Shown: positions 1 to 7,817 of the stretch, piece after piece
Position numbering within the stretch: position 1 is the first letter of the stretch
Layout of the letters: each line of letters starts with the position of its first letter
Assembly: GCF_033597815.2 (NCBI RefSeq)
Contig: NZ_CP166245.1
Span: forward strand, 62,001-126,000
From: Staphylococcus sp. KG4-3
Lineage (GTDB): Bacteria > Bacillota > Bacilli > Staphylococcales > Staphylococcaceae
Direction: 5' to 3'
Length of the DNA: 64,000 nucleotides
Position numbers and translations under genes: made by a program
The notes under the pieces: generated by a model
What the model was told of the DNA's origin: nothing
Seen by the model: only the letters and a program-made list of their open reading frames with translations
The model's database searches: none

Positions 1-160
1 GAGAAAAGTCATAGGGATATGCAAATAATAGCATCCATTGCCCTTTATAGTCGTCTAAAGTTATGTCTCCTTGAGTAGACAGTCCTTTAAAATGGGGCGC
101 TTGTTGACCAATACTAGGTAAATTGTCTATATCGTAACTTGTTTCGTTTTCAAAACTCAT
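1..160 (-). CDS. Peroxiredoxin (AhpC/TSA family), N-terminal part only
   Basis: The gene runs off the left edge, so only about 53 N-terminal codons are visible. The reading begins MSFENETSYDIDNLPSIGQQ and continues with the typical peroxiredoxin opening: an APxFK segment, then a DYKGQWMLLFAYPYDF stretch, which in this family directly precedes the peroxidatic cysteine. That cysteine would lie just outside the window. The ATG has a GAGGT ribosome binding site about nine bases upstream. Peroxiredoxins reduce H2O2 and organic peroxides in the cytoplasm using a thioredoxin-type donor. Whether this is a 1-Cys or 2-Cys type cannot be decided from the part shown. Confidence 0.75.
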   Translation of the reverse strand, partial: MSFENETSYDIDNLPSIGQQAPHFKGLSTQGDITLDDYKGQWMLLFAYPYDFS

Positions 161-235
161 AACACTAACCTCATTTCGATTCAAATTGTAAAAAACGTAG
201 GTGATTTGGGACCACTTGAAGAGGGGGTTAAAGTC

Positions 236-589
236 TTATATTTTAGCTTGTATTTTAGTAATATTTAAACTAATCAAGGAATCATCTTCACTTTCTGAAA
301 CATTGAATTCAGTTATGAAATAAGATTTATTTCTGGCAAATTTATATTTTACAATATACTTATTTCCTCTCTTAAAATACTCATAGGAATAAGGTGGAGA
401 AACTAAACGAGAAAGTTTTTCCAAATACCGTTCTTTTACATATCTATTAATACTTATATAATTTCTGTTTATATATAATTTTTTTCTTAATTTGGAAAGC
501 TCTTTAGGTCCTAATAAATTGCAAAACAATTGGGAATTTTTTTCGTTAATACTGAGAATAAAATTTTCTATGCAATCTTCTATTTTCAT
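236..589 (-). CDS. Hypothetical protein, 117 aa
   Basis: An open frame of 117 codons starts at an ATG preceded by AGAGGTGAT at good spacing, which supports translation. The product is basic, lysine/arginine/tyrosine-rich in its middle and has no membrane segment or signal peptide. I do not recognise a family. The C-terminal half alternates charged and hydrophobic residues (KYIVKYKFARNKSYFITEF), which suggests a beta-rich small domain. It lies on the same strand as the partial peroxiredoxin gene and the CBS protein but is separated from each, so an operon is not evident. Confidence 0.55.
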   Translation of the reverse strand: MKIEDCIENFILSINEKNSQLFCNLLGPKELSKLRKKLYINRNYISINRYVKERYLEKLSRLVSPPYSYEYFKRGNKYIVKYKFARNKSYFITEFNVSESEDDSLISLNITKIQAKI

Positions 590-722
590 AGAATCACCTC
601 TAAATATTTAATAGTTTAACTCTCAAAAAATTCTTTGAATTACACGATTGTAGATACATATAAGTAATTTTGAAAAAGAGTCACAAAATGTTTGCGACCC
701 TTAAGGATTAATAAATTAATAG

Positions 723-1136
723 TTAATTATTATCTTGTTCCTCAGATATTTCGCTTACTGTTTGTCCAATTAATTGTGTAGCATTCTCTACACCTAAGTC
801 ACCTAAAGTTACTATTCCTTGTATTTTATGATCGTCTACTACTAGTAAACGGTATATACGATGCTCTTTCATTAATGATGTTGCTTCTTTAATAGTCATC
901 TCAGAATTAGCAGTTACAATATTTGTCGTCATGATATCTCCAGCTTTTGTTTGATTGTTTGCTAGCCCTTTCACTACTATATCTCTATCTGTTATGACAC
1001 CAACATAATTAGTGTGTTGAAGAATTGGTAAGAAACCGACTGCTGTTTCAGCCATTTTTTGTGCTATAGATGTTAAATTTTCTTCTACGTCAGAAGTAAC
1101 GATTTCACGTGTTAAATAATCTTTTAATTGTACCAT
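723..1136 (-). CDS. CBS-domain pair protein
   Basis: A stand-alone CBS pair (Bateman module), about 137 residues. CBS1 covers roughly residues 3-55 (YLTREIVTSDVEENLTSIAQ through GVITDRDIV) and CBS2 roughly 63-115 (DIMTTNIVTA through GIVTLGDLG); both carry the G-[IV]-[IV]-T-x-x-D signature. Proteins of this kind usually bind adenosine nucleotides and act as stress- or energy-sensing regulators; the ligand cannot be read from the sequence. A longer frame exists from a GTG four codons upstream, but the GGAG motif sits at the right distance only for the internal ATG, which I chose. A long hairpin lies just upstream of the start. The C-terminus is acidic (SEISEEQDNN). Confidence 0.85.
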   Translation of the reverse strand: MVQLKDYLTREIVTSDVEENLTSIAQKMAETAVGFLPILQHTNYVGVITDRDIVVKGLANNQTKAGDIMTTNIVTANSEMTIKEATSLMKEHRIYRLLVVDDHKIQGIVTLGDLGVENATQLIGQTVSEISEEQDNN

Positions 1137-1178
1137 CAATAGTTTCACTCCAATCTTAAAAGTAGATAGGTAAATAAA

Positions 1179-1223
1179 AAGTATTTGTATGAAAATAGTT
1201 TGGAAATTTTCTTACAAATACTT
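1179..1223. repeat. 18-bp stem hairpin upstream of the CBS gene
   Basis: AAGTATTTGTA and TACAAATACTT form a perfect 11-bp outer stem. After one T/T mismatch the stem continues with GAAAAT pairing to ATTTTC, closing on a nine-base loop. No run of T follows on either side, so it does not look like an ordinary intrinsic terminator. Its place, some 40 bases before the CBS protein start, fits an mRNA leader structure or an operator. Confidence 0.55.
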
Positions 1224-1610
1224 AGTCGTTAGGATAGGTATCGTGTGTGCTTATATTTAATGGGAAACGTAAATGCTAAAAAGGGGATTCTAGGCAGTTT
1301 TTACTATAAAGAACGTAAAATTTTGTTTATTAATTATATCAATAATTAACTTGTTTAATTTATCATATGCTATATAGGTGTTTTATTACTCGTTTTATAA
1401 GAAGTATTAATCATTTTAAATTCCCTCCTTTAGGGTTTTTAAAAAAATAATATTTCACCACTTTATTAATATTCCCAACAATTATTTTATTAAACATTTA
1501 AAGTTAACTGCGGAATAACTTTGAGTATATTTATATTAAAAAATTAATAATATATAAAATTTTGAATGGTATAAAACAAGATAGTGCGTTGCTTTTTGGG
1601 CGGCACAAGT

Positions 1611-1680
1611 ACCAATAATACTAGAAAGCAGAGAAGTGAGTTTAACGATAAGATATACTTGCTTTATCTAGCCTATTGGT
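1611..1680. repeat. 70-nt imperfect inverted repeat
   Basis: ACCAATA at the left end pairs with TATTGGT at the right end, and inward of this CTAGA pairs with TCTAG and AAGC/AAGT pair with GCTT/ACTT with small bulges. The result is a long, bulged hairpin. It lies downstream of the minus-strand tandem membrane-protein genes and lacks a terminal T tract, so it is either a structured 3' UTR, a small RNA or the remnant of an element end. Confidence 0.4.
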
Positions 1681-1724
1681 TAATTAAAGAGATATTAAAA
1701 ATTTATGCTTAATTTTATAGCCTT

Positions 1725-2843
1725 TTATTTTTCAGACTTTTTGGTAACGATATTTTCATATCTAGATTGCTGTCTGTAACTAAAGGTACTCTCTTTTACT
1801 AATTTTTCATTTGTTAAACCTACTCCTACTGCGCCAGCCACTGTAGCAATAGAAGCAGCAAGCCAAGCAATTTCTATATATTGTATAAAATCTGCAGGAC
1901 CTGAAGTTCCTATTGTTTTTCCTACAAAATCAGCAGGCAAAATAGTTAAGCAAGTTATTAAAAATAAGATAAATAAAGTTATATAGTAAATTGATACTGA
2001 TATGAAAAGTGTAATTAGCGTCGTAAAATTATATAATTTAGAAATATATTTTTCTCCTTTTCCAGCAGGGATATCCCATAATTGATGAGCTAAAATGATC
2101 CATATTAACATTGCAAATATAGATGCAAAAGAAAGAGATAACAAACGTAATTCTGAAAAAATATAACTTAATTGCCACAGTGTGGTGAAAATTAAGCCAA
2201 AAGCACCTGTGGTAAAAGATAAAGCAAGTGAACTCGTAAGGGTTCTCATCATGTTTAAAGGTTTGTTAACTGAGACCATACCAGAAACTAATTGTAATTT
2301 ACCGATAAAAGAAGGGACTATTAAAAAACGAATATGATAAGAGTCAGTGTCCACTATATAGACAGTTTTTCTTTGTAATCGTTTAGATGGAAAAGCGTGT
2401 TGATTATAATATTTTTTATTGTATTCGTTATCCTGTTGATTATTATCATTGTTGAGATAGTAAACTTCTTTCATAGCGTATAATATAGCACGCTCTACTC
2501 TTTTACGTATAGATCCCCACCCAAAAGCAGAAACAGAAAGCAAAATTGTTTTACTTTCCTTGTTAATATCAGCTGCTATAACTCTTTTTTCATCAAGTAT
2601 AGGTAAATCAGTTAAGTTGATTACATATGACCAGTTATTTTCTTTTGCATAACTTTCAGTATTTGTATATAAATCAATAAAATTTTTGGCTGCGCCTGTT
2701 ATAGAATCTTTTATCACTTCTACTTCCCATTCTATTGATGAATCAAATTGTGAAGAGAGCAAACTAGGAAGTGTTTCATAATACTTATCTGCTAGCTTTT
2801 TTGCTAAATCAGGGGCTGTCAGTATACCGACTTTTTTCTTCAT
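1725..2843 (-). CDS. Membrane protein with N-terminal soluble domain (tandem paralogue 1)
   Basis: This 372-residue protein has a soluble N-terminal domain of about 165 residues (VGILTAPDLAKKLADKYYE onward, with a TDLP motif near residue 78) followed by four or five hydrophobic segments between about residues 190 and 350 and a short basic tail (FSYRQQSRYENI). The ATG is preceded by GAAGGAG. It is the second gene of a pair; the upstream neighbour, about 20 bases away, has the same layout and the same landmarks (VGLTVAP near the start, TDLP, LPALG versus VSAFG, a Trp-rich linker with AH..W..P, and a TSRQR/SYRQQ tail). The two are ancient duplicates, probably co-transcribed and perhaps forming a heteromer. 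I do not recognise a function. Confidence 0.75.
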   Translation of the reverse strand: MKKKVGILTAPDLAKKLADKYYETLPSLLSSQFDSSIEWEVEVIKDSITGAAKNFIDLYTNTESYAKENNWSYVINLTDLPILDEKRVIAADINKESKTILLSVSAFGWGSIRKRVERAILYAMKEVYYLNNDNNQQDNEYNKKYYNQHAFPSKRLQRKTVYIVDTDSYHIRFLIVPSFIGKLQLVSGMVSVNKPLNMMRTLTSSLALSFTTGAFGLIFTTLWQLSYIFSELRLLSLSFASIFAMLIWIILAHQLWDIPAGKGEKYISKLYNFTTLITLFISVSIYYITLFILFLITCLTILPADFVGKTIGTSGPADFIQYIEIAWLAASIATVAGAVGVGLTNEKLVKESTFSYRQQSRYENIVTKKSEK

Positions 2844-2863
2844 TGTAATTACTCCTTCAGATT

Positions 2864-3997
2864 TTATGTTTTGATTTTATGCGATTTTTTTTGTTTTTCA
2901 GTTTTTAATGATGTTTCCTCTTTTTCTAATTGGCGTTGAATTCTTTGCTTACGTCCTCTTTGTCGGCTTGTATAAGTAATCTCTTTCATCGTATTTTCTC
3001 CTTCCATAACGGAGCCTAATGCCCCTGCTAAAAGACCAGCAGAGGATATGAACCAACTTAAACGTAAATAATTGCTTACTGAATAACTTTCTGTTGCGTT
3101 TCCCCAATTTTTAAATAAATCGTCAGGTACAAAGAAAATTATGCTAGTTAGTAATAACAGAAAAAGAATAATATAACTTAAAAGGAATAAACAAAACATA
3201 GTTAACAATGTAGTAATGTTATAAAGATAACGGTATTTTTTTTCTGTTGCTGAAGAAGGGAGTTCCCAAAAATTGTGAGCGTAAACTAGCCAGCTAATCA
3301 TGCCTATTAACGAAAGCGTCATAAGTAGTATAAATCTTTGCCATTCATAGACTAGGCTTAATTGCCAAGGCGTAGAAAATATAGAAATATAAGTGCCAGT
3401 TGCTACCCCGAGAGCAATTATCTTTTTGAATGAGATAATTGCTTTCCATGGCTCGTTTGCATAAGTCATACCTAAGATTATTTTCAACACTCCTAGAATA
3501 GTGGAACTATAAACATATCTGTGACTAGTTGTAGTTTTCTCTTGAGGAATTACTTCATTAACTTTTATAGAAGACAATTTTTTCAAAGGAGAAGTTTTAT
3601 GTTCAGAATTCATATACATGTCTATAATGACATCTATAATTGTGGAGCATAGTTTACGTTTTAATCTATAGATTCCTAACGCAGGTAAAGAAATAAGTGC
3701 GGTTTGTTTCTCAAAATTAACATCTGATATGACGCTTTTATTATTAGAAAAGCTTGGTAAATCAGTAACACATATAGAATAGTCTAATTCACTTTTTTCT
3801 TTACGTTTATAAACGTAATCAATACATCTATCTACATATTCAGCGCTACCTACCACTGTATTTGACTCTACTTTAAATTCGAAGTTAACTCCTGAAATTC
3901 TTTTCTCTAAGAGTTCTGGTAGTATATCTATAAATTTATTTGTTAATTTTTCTGGCATATTAGGAGCAACGGTTAATCCAACCTTTATATTTTTCAA
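2864..3997 (-). CDS. Membrane protein with N-terminal soluble domain (tandem paralogue 2)
   Basis: This is the first gene of the tandem pair, 377 residues. It begins at a TTG behind a strong AAAGGAGG motif. The soluble N-terminal domain (VGLTVAPNMPEKLTNKF, then CVTDLPSF) covers about 165 residues, followed by four or five membrane segments and a strongly basic C-terminus rich in Lys, Arg and Gln. The opening hydrophobic strand plus the conserved TDLP resembles a Rossmann-like or nucleotide-type fold, but no catalytic motif is clear. The basic tail should lie in the cytoplasm. Function unknown; the close spacing to its paralogue argues that the two products act together. Confidence 0.75.
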   Translation of the reverse strand: MKNIKVGLTVAPNMPEKLTNKFIDILPELLEKRISGVNFEFKVESNTVVGSAEYVDRCIDYVYKRKEKSELDYSICVTDLPSFSNNKSVISDVNFEKQTALISLPALGIYRLKRKLCSTIIDVIIDMYMNSEHKTSPLKKLSSIKVNEVIPQEKTTTSHRYVYSSTILGVLKIILGMTYANEPWKAIISFKKIIALGVATGTYISIFSTPWQLSLVYEWQRFILLMTLSLIGMISWLVYAHNFWELPSSATEKKYRYLYNITTLLTMFCLFLLSYIILFLLLLTSIIFFVPDDLFKNWGNATESYSVSNYLRLSWFISSAGLLAGALGSVMEGENTMKEITYTSRQRGRKQRIQRQLEKEETSLKTEKQKKSHKIKT

Positions 3998-4454
3998 GCT
4001 ATTACCTCCTTTTGCAATAATTGAAAATTAAAATGTCTTATTGGAAATTAGAGAATATTTATAATATAAAATATTTAGAAAAGTGAATTTGTAAATATAT
4101 TAGTTATATAACCTTTTGTAAAGTGAATAAACAGGGGGACTAATGGGTTAAAATATCTAATTTTATAGTAATATAATTTAATATTTAGATAAAAAGTTAG
4201 AAAGCATGCAACCTAAGATAGCTATAACAGTACACGGCTTACCTATGAAAGGTAAAGAACTTACAAAGAACCTGAGTTAATTAGTCAATAATTTTGATGG
4301 TATAGCTCTGCTAAAACATGGTAAATATTTAGATTGAAAAATAATTCATTTAATATAAATGAAAGCATATCGCTTTTCAAAACAATCGCCAGTTTACTTA
4401 TTTCTCTAAAAGGGTAATGTTTTAATATTCTGAAAATAATGAAGGAGTGTTTAA
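3998..4454. other. Intergenic region containing a possible decayed gene
   Basis: The 457 bases between the divergent membrane-protein and dehydrogenase genes are AT-rich. They hold no intact gene, only a plus-strand set of broken reading frames described separately, and the presumed promoters of the flanking genes, which I cannot place with confidence. Confidence 0.4.
4206..4417 (+). pseudogene. Possible decayed HPr-like phosphocarrier
   Basis: From the ATG the frame reads MQPKIAITVHGLPMKGKELT, meets a TAA, and continues in the same frame as LVNNFDGIALLKHGKYLD up to a TGA. A plus-two shift then gives about 30 more residues ending KTIASLLISLKG. Joined, the order of a histidine-glycine-leucine segment, NFDGIALLKHGK and a KxI..L..SL segment is reminiscent of HPr-family phosphocarriers, but the HARP active-site motif is not preserved. 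One nonsense change and one frameshift would be needed. The ribosome binding site is weak. This is a tentative call from visual resemblance only. Confidence 0.25.
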
Positions 4455-5606
4455 ATGAAGGCAGTAACTTTTCAAGGCAATAAAACCATGGAAGTTAAGC
4501 AAGTAGACGATCCTAAAATTGAAGAAACGACAGACGCAATTATTAAAATTACGGCCTCAGGCATATGTGGCTCTGATCTTCATCTATATCACCAAGGAGA
4601 TTTAATGTTGGATTCAGACTTTGTTATTGGTCATGAACCTATGGGTATTGTCGAAGAAGTTGGTAAAGACGTAAAAAAACTTAAAAAAGGGGACCGTGTT
4701 GTGATTCCTTTTAATATAGGCTGTGGTGAGTGTTACTATTGCACTCATGAAATGGAGTCGCAATGTGATAACTCAAATAAAGAACCGGCAAGTTGGAAAT
4801 TGGATAACGGTGGTTTATTTGGCTTTGGTCAAATGCACGGTAACCATTGGGGAGGCCAAGCAGAATATTTAAGGGTACCATACGCAGATTTTTCTTCTTT
4901 TGTGGTTCCTGACAGTAATATGAATGACGAACAAGTATTATTTTTATCTGACGTAGTACCTACTGCTTATTGGAGTGTAGAGCATTCTGGCGTCAAGGCA
5001 GGTGATACTGTGGTAGTTCTTGGTTGTGGACCTATAGGTCTTATGGCTCAAAAATTTGCCAAGCTTAAAGGAGCAAAACGTGTTATCGGCGTGGATAATG
5101 TTGAACATAGACTACAACATGCTAAACAATATAACCAAGTAGAAATTTATAATTTCGATCATGAAAAAGAAATTGGCAAACTACTTCGTGAAACTACGCA
5201 TGGTGGTGCTGATATAGTTATTGATTGTGTAGGGATGGATGGCCAAGTCCAAGCGTCTGAACGTAAATTAAGTTCAAATTCTTCCCAACGTGGAACTATC
5301 AGCCCAATTCATACTGCTGCCGAAGCGGTAAGTAAATTCGGCACAATTCAATTAACAGGCGTTTATGCAACTCCAGTAGACGATTTTCCGCTTGATCTTA
5401 TCTTCAATCGTGATGTCCAAATTAAAACAGGACAAGCTCCGGTTATACACCTCATGCCAAAATTATATAACATGATTCAAGAAGGAACATTTAACCCCAC
5501 TGAAATCATCACACACACAATGTCATTAGATGACGCACCTCAAGCTTATGAAATATTCGATGAAAAAAGAGATAACAATATCAAAGTAGTATTAAAACCT
5601 GAATAA
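4455..5606 (+). CDS. Zinc-dependent alcohol dehydrogenase, formaldehyde dehydrogenase-like
   Basis: A 383-residue medium-chain Zn dehydrogenase. Catalytic zinc ligands are visible as Cys38 and His60-Glu61 (SGICGSDLH; IGHEP). Structural zinc cysteines are at about 90, 93, 96 and 104 (CGECYYC plus one). The NAD-binding Rossmann motif is VVLGCGPIGLMAQ. The segments IPFNIGCG, GGQAEYLRVPYADF, FLSDVVPTAYW and KTGQAPVIHLMPKL match the glutathione-independent formaldehyde dehydrogenase branch rather than plain ethanol dehydrogenases. The next gene encodes a formate dehydrogenase, which supports oxidation of formaldehyde or another small aldehyde to the acid. GAAGGAG precedes the ATG. The true substrate remains inferred. 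Confidence 0.85.
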   Translation: MKAVTFQGNKTMEVKQVDDPKIEETTDAIIKITASGICGSDLHLYHQGDLMLDSDFVIGHEPMGIVEEVGKDVKKLKKGDRVVIPFNIGCGECYYCTHEMESQCDNSNKEPASWKLDNGGLFGFGQMHGNHWGGQAEYLRVPYADFSSFVVPDSNMNDEQVLFLSDVVPTAYWSVEHSGVKAGDTVVVLGCGPIGLMAQKFAKLKGAKRVIGVDNVEHRLQHAKQYNQVEIYNFDHEKEIGKLLRETTHGGADIVIDCVGMDGQVQASERKLSSNSSQRGTISPIHTAAEAVSKFGTIQLTGVYATPVDDFPLDLIFNRDVQIKTGQAPVIHLMPKLYNMIQEGTFNPTEIITHTMSLDDAPQAYEIFDEKRDNNIKVVLKPE

Positions 5607-5713
5607 GTTTTGTTGAATTGTTCTTAAACTATGTGAATATATTAAAAATAGTTTGAGTAGGCCAATTGGGACATTTCCATGATACAAAGACAAATAAAAA
5701 GAGGTAGATAGTT

Positions 5714-6739
5714 ATGAAAATAGTTGGTTTATTCCCTTCAGACCCTAATGCGGAAAGTGAGAATCAACTTTTAAATGATAAATATGCATTGGGTATTAAA
5801 TCATTTTTAGATAATAAAAAACACGAATTTGTAGTTGTTAATAGTGATGAAGAAATAAAAGAGCATATTGAAGATATGGACGTTGTTATTAGTTCTCCAT
5901 TTTTACCGGCATATATAAATAAAGAAAGAATTAATAAGGCTGAAAATCTCAAATTAGCTATAACTGCTGGCGTAGGTTCAGATCACGTTGATTTAGAAGC
6001 GGCAAGTGAAAATGAATTAACAGTAATAGAAGTGACTGGCTGTAATACTGTAAGTGTCGCTGAACATACGGTAATGGACCTTTTAATATTGATGCGTAAT
6101 TTTATGGAGGGACATCGTCAATCTTATGATGGAGAATGGCATTTATCAAAAGTGGGAGAACACGCGCACGATATTCAACATAAGAAAATAGGCATTTTTG
6201 GTTACGGACAAATTGGAGAATTAGTTGCTCAACGGTTACAACCTTTTGACGTACAAGTGCAGCATTTTAGACGTTCTAGTCAAGAAGATACAGCATATTC
6301 GAAGTATGTGAACTTTGACGAATTAGTATCTACAAGTGATGCTTTAGTAATTTTATCTCCATTAACTAAAGAAACCGATGATTTATTTAATTATGATGTA
6401 TTGAGTAGAATGAAACAAGGTAGTTATTTAGTTAATACTGCGCGAGGTAAGATTGTCAATAAAGAAGATTTAGTTGAATTGGTTAACGCTAAACATATCC
6501 AAGGTTATGCGGGAGATGTTTGGTATCCACAGCCTGCGCCTCAAGATCATCCTTGGAGAACTATGCCACGTAATGCTATGACAATCCACTATTCTGGTAT
6601 GACATTAGAAGCACAAAAACGTATTGAAAATGGTGTGAAAAACATCTTAACTAACTTTTTTAATGATAAAGATTTTGACGAAAAGGATGTTATTGTTTCA
6701 GGTGGTGACATTAAAAATAGTAGTTATAAGTCAAAATAA
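5714..6739 (+). CDS. fdh: NAD-dependent formate dehydrogenase
   Basis: A 341-residue member of the D-2-hydroxyacid dehydrogenase superfamily with the signature set of NAD-dependent formate dehydrogenases, which oxidise formate to CO2. Visible landmarks are PFLPAYI, TAGVGSDHVDL, EVTGCNTVSVAEH with the formate-binding Asn at about 111, the GYGQIG dinucleotide motif, NTARGK with the catalytic Arg, AGDVWYPQPAPQDHPW, and IHYSGMT with the catalytic His. It follows the formaldehyde dehydrogenase-like gene by about 100 bases and precedes a short-chain dehydrogenase by 16 bases, so the last two at least are co-transcribed. Together they look like a C1 detoxification route. A GAGGTAG motif precedes the ATG. 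Confidence 0.9.
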   Translation: MKIVGLFPSDPNAESENQLLNDKYALGIKSFLDNKKHEFVVVNSDEEIKEHIEDMDVVISSPFLPAYINKERINKAENLKLAITAGVGSDHVDLEAASENELTVIEVTGCNTVSVAEHTVMDLLILMRNFMEGHRQSYDGEWHLSKVGEHAHDIQHKKIGIFGYGQIGELVAQRLQPFDVQVQHFRRSSQEDTAYSKYVNFDELVSTSDALVILSPLTKETDDLFNYDVLSRMKQGSYLVNTARGKIVNKEDLVELVNAKHIQGYAGDVWYPQPAPQDHPWRTMPRNAMTIHYSGMTLEAQKRIENGVKNILTNFFNDKDFDEKDVIVSGGDIKNSSYKSK

Positions 6740-6755
6740 ACTGGAGGTTTCTGGA

Positions 6756-7625
6756 ATGAATTTAACTGAATTTCATAATCAGATTAGAGGTTATACACAA
6801 GATAGACAACCAGGCATTGAGAGCCAAATGGACCCTAGACCTATTAGCGAATTTGAAGAATATAAGGCTGGTGGTAAATTGGAAGGGAAAGTGGCACTTA
6901 TCACTGGAGGAGATTCAGGCATAGGACGTTCTGTCGCCATTTTATTTGCTAGAGAAGGAGCTAATATAGCAATTGGTTATTATGATGAAGAAAAAGACGC
7001 TGAAGAAGTTATAGGAATAATAAGATCATTAGGAAGATCTGTTAAAGCTTATAGCCATGACTTAAAAAACGTTGAGGATTCAAAAAAGTTAGTTGAAGAT
7101 GTTGTTAATGATTTTGATGGCTTAAATATTTTAGTGAATAATGGTGGAATACAATATCCAAAAGATGAATTTCAAGATATAACCCCTGAGCAAGTAAAGG
7201 GAACATTTGAAACTAATATCTTCGGTATGATATTTCTTTCTCAAGCAGCACTACCACATTTAACTTCAGGAGATACAATCATTAATACAACAAGCGTAAC
7301 AGCATATAATGGATCAGCTGAATTAATAGATTATTCCGCAACGAAGGGTGCAATTGTTGCTTTTACACGTTCTTTAGCTACAACTTTAATTGAGAAAGGT
7401 ATTCGTGTTAATGCTGTTGCACCTGGACCAATTTATACGCCATTAATACCTGCTTCTTTCAGTAAAAGCAAAGTAGAAACTCATGGTGGTAATACACCTA
7501 TGGGTAGACGTGGACAGCCTGCTGAATTAGCACCTGCTTATGTATTCTTAGCTAGCTTAACAGATAGTTCTTATGTAACTGGCCAAGTCATCCATGTGAA
7601 TGGCGGTGGGTATATGACTTCATAA
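6756..7625 (+). CDS. Short-chain dehydrogenase/reductase, YdaD/GSP39-like
   Basis: A 289-residue SDR with the longer N-terminal lead (about 40 residues, RQPGIESQMDPRP) found in the Bacillus general-stress protein 39 group. The cofactor motif is TGGDSGIG, followed by NNGG, the catalytic Ser in TTSVTA and the YSATK Tyr/Lys pair, then APGPIYTP. The frame is open further upstream, but CTGGAGG sits just before the internal ATG and within the previous stop, so I chose that start. It is 16 bases behind formate dehydrogenase and ends at a strong terminator, so it is the last gene of the operon. The substrate is unknown; related proteins are stress-induced. Confidence 0.85.
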   Translation: MNLTEFHNQIRGYTQDRQPGIESQMDPRPISEFEEYKAGGKLEGKVALITGGDSGIGRSVAILFAREGANIAIGYYDEEKDAEEVIGIIRSLGRSVKAYSHDLKNVEDSKKLVEDVVNDFDGLNILVNNGGIQYPKDEFQDITPEQVKGTFETNIFGMIFLSQAALPHLTSGDTIINTTSVTAYNGSAELIDYSATKGAIVAFTRSLATTLIEKGIRVNAVAPGPIYTPLIPASFSKSKVETHGGNTPMGRRGQPAELAPAYVFLASLTDSSYVTGQVIHVNGGGYMTS

Positions 7626-7635
7626 TTAAAAATAT

Positions 7636-7677
7636 AAAGAGAGAAGAAAACCAAGATCTTGGTTTTCTTCTCTCTTT
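7636..7677 (+). terminator. Perfect 21-bp palindromic terminator
   Basis: AAAGAGAGAAGAAAACCAAG and its exact complement form an uninterrupted palindrome starting 11 bases after the SDR stop. The purine-rich left arm and T/C-rich right arm would let it stop transcription from the plus strand and, less strongly, from the minus strand, where a small ORF ends nearby. Confidence 0.85.
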
Positions 7678-7694
7678 ATTAATGTATAAAATGA

Positions 7695-7817
7695 TTAATC
7701 TAAATGCACTCTATTATGATCTTCCATTGTATTAATGTAAGAAAAGTATTTTTTACATACAATAAAACTAGTTGTTGATAATATAATAAAACTAATAAAG
7801 ATTAATAATTTTTTCAT
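7695..7817 (-). CDS. Small membrane peptide, 40 aa
   Basis: The frame reads MKKLLIFISFIILSTTSFIV followed by CKKYFSYINTMEDHNRVHLD: a two-lysine start, one membrane helix of about 17 residues, a Cys-Lys-Lys boundary and a hydrophilic tail. AAAGGG lies upstream of the ATG, and the gene ends close to a symmetrical terminator. A similar arrangement (MKKLL, one helix, Arg/Lys-rich boundary, acidic end) occurs in a second micro-ORF near 25.3 kb. It could be a small membrane regulator, a toxin-like peptide or a lipoprotein-type remnant. I do not recognise it, and expression is not proven. Confidence 0.4.
   Translation of the reverse strand: MKKLLIFISFIILSTTSFIVCKKYFSYINTMEDHNRVHLD

Larger units (their letters stand above)
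1137..1724. other. Intergenic region with two structured elements and a micro-ORF
   Basis: This stretch of nearly 590 bases has no convincing normal-sized gene. It holds a long hairpin next to the CBS gene start, a larger imperfect inverted repeat near its far end, and in between a minus-strand 14-codon frame (start near 1414) behind an unusually good AAAGGAGGG motif. The rest is AT-rich without recognisable signals. Confidence 0.5.
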
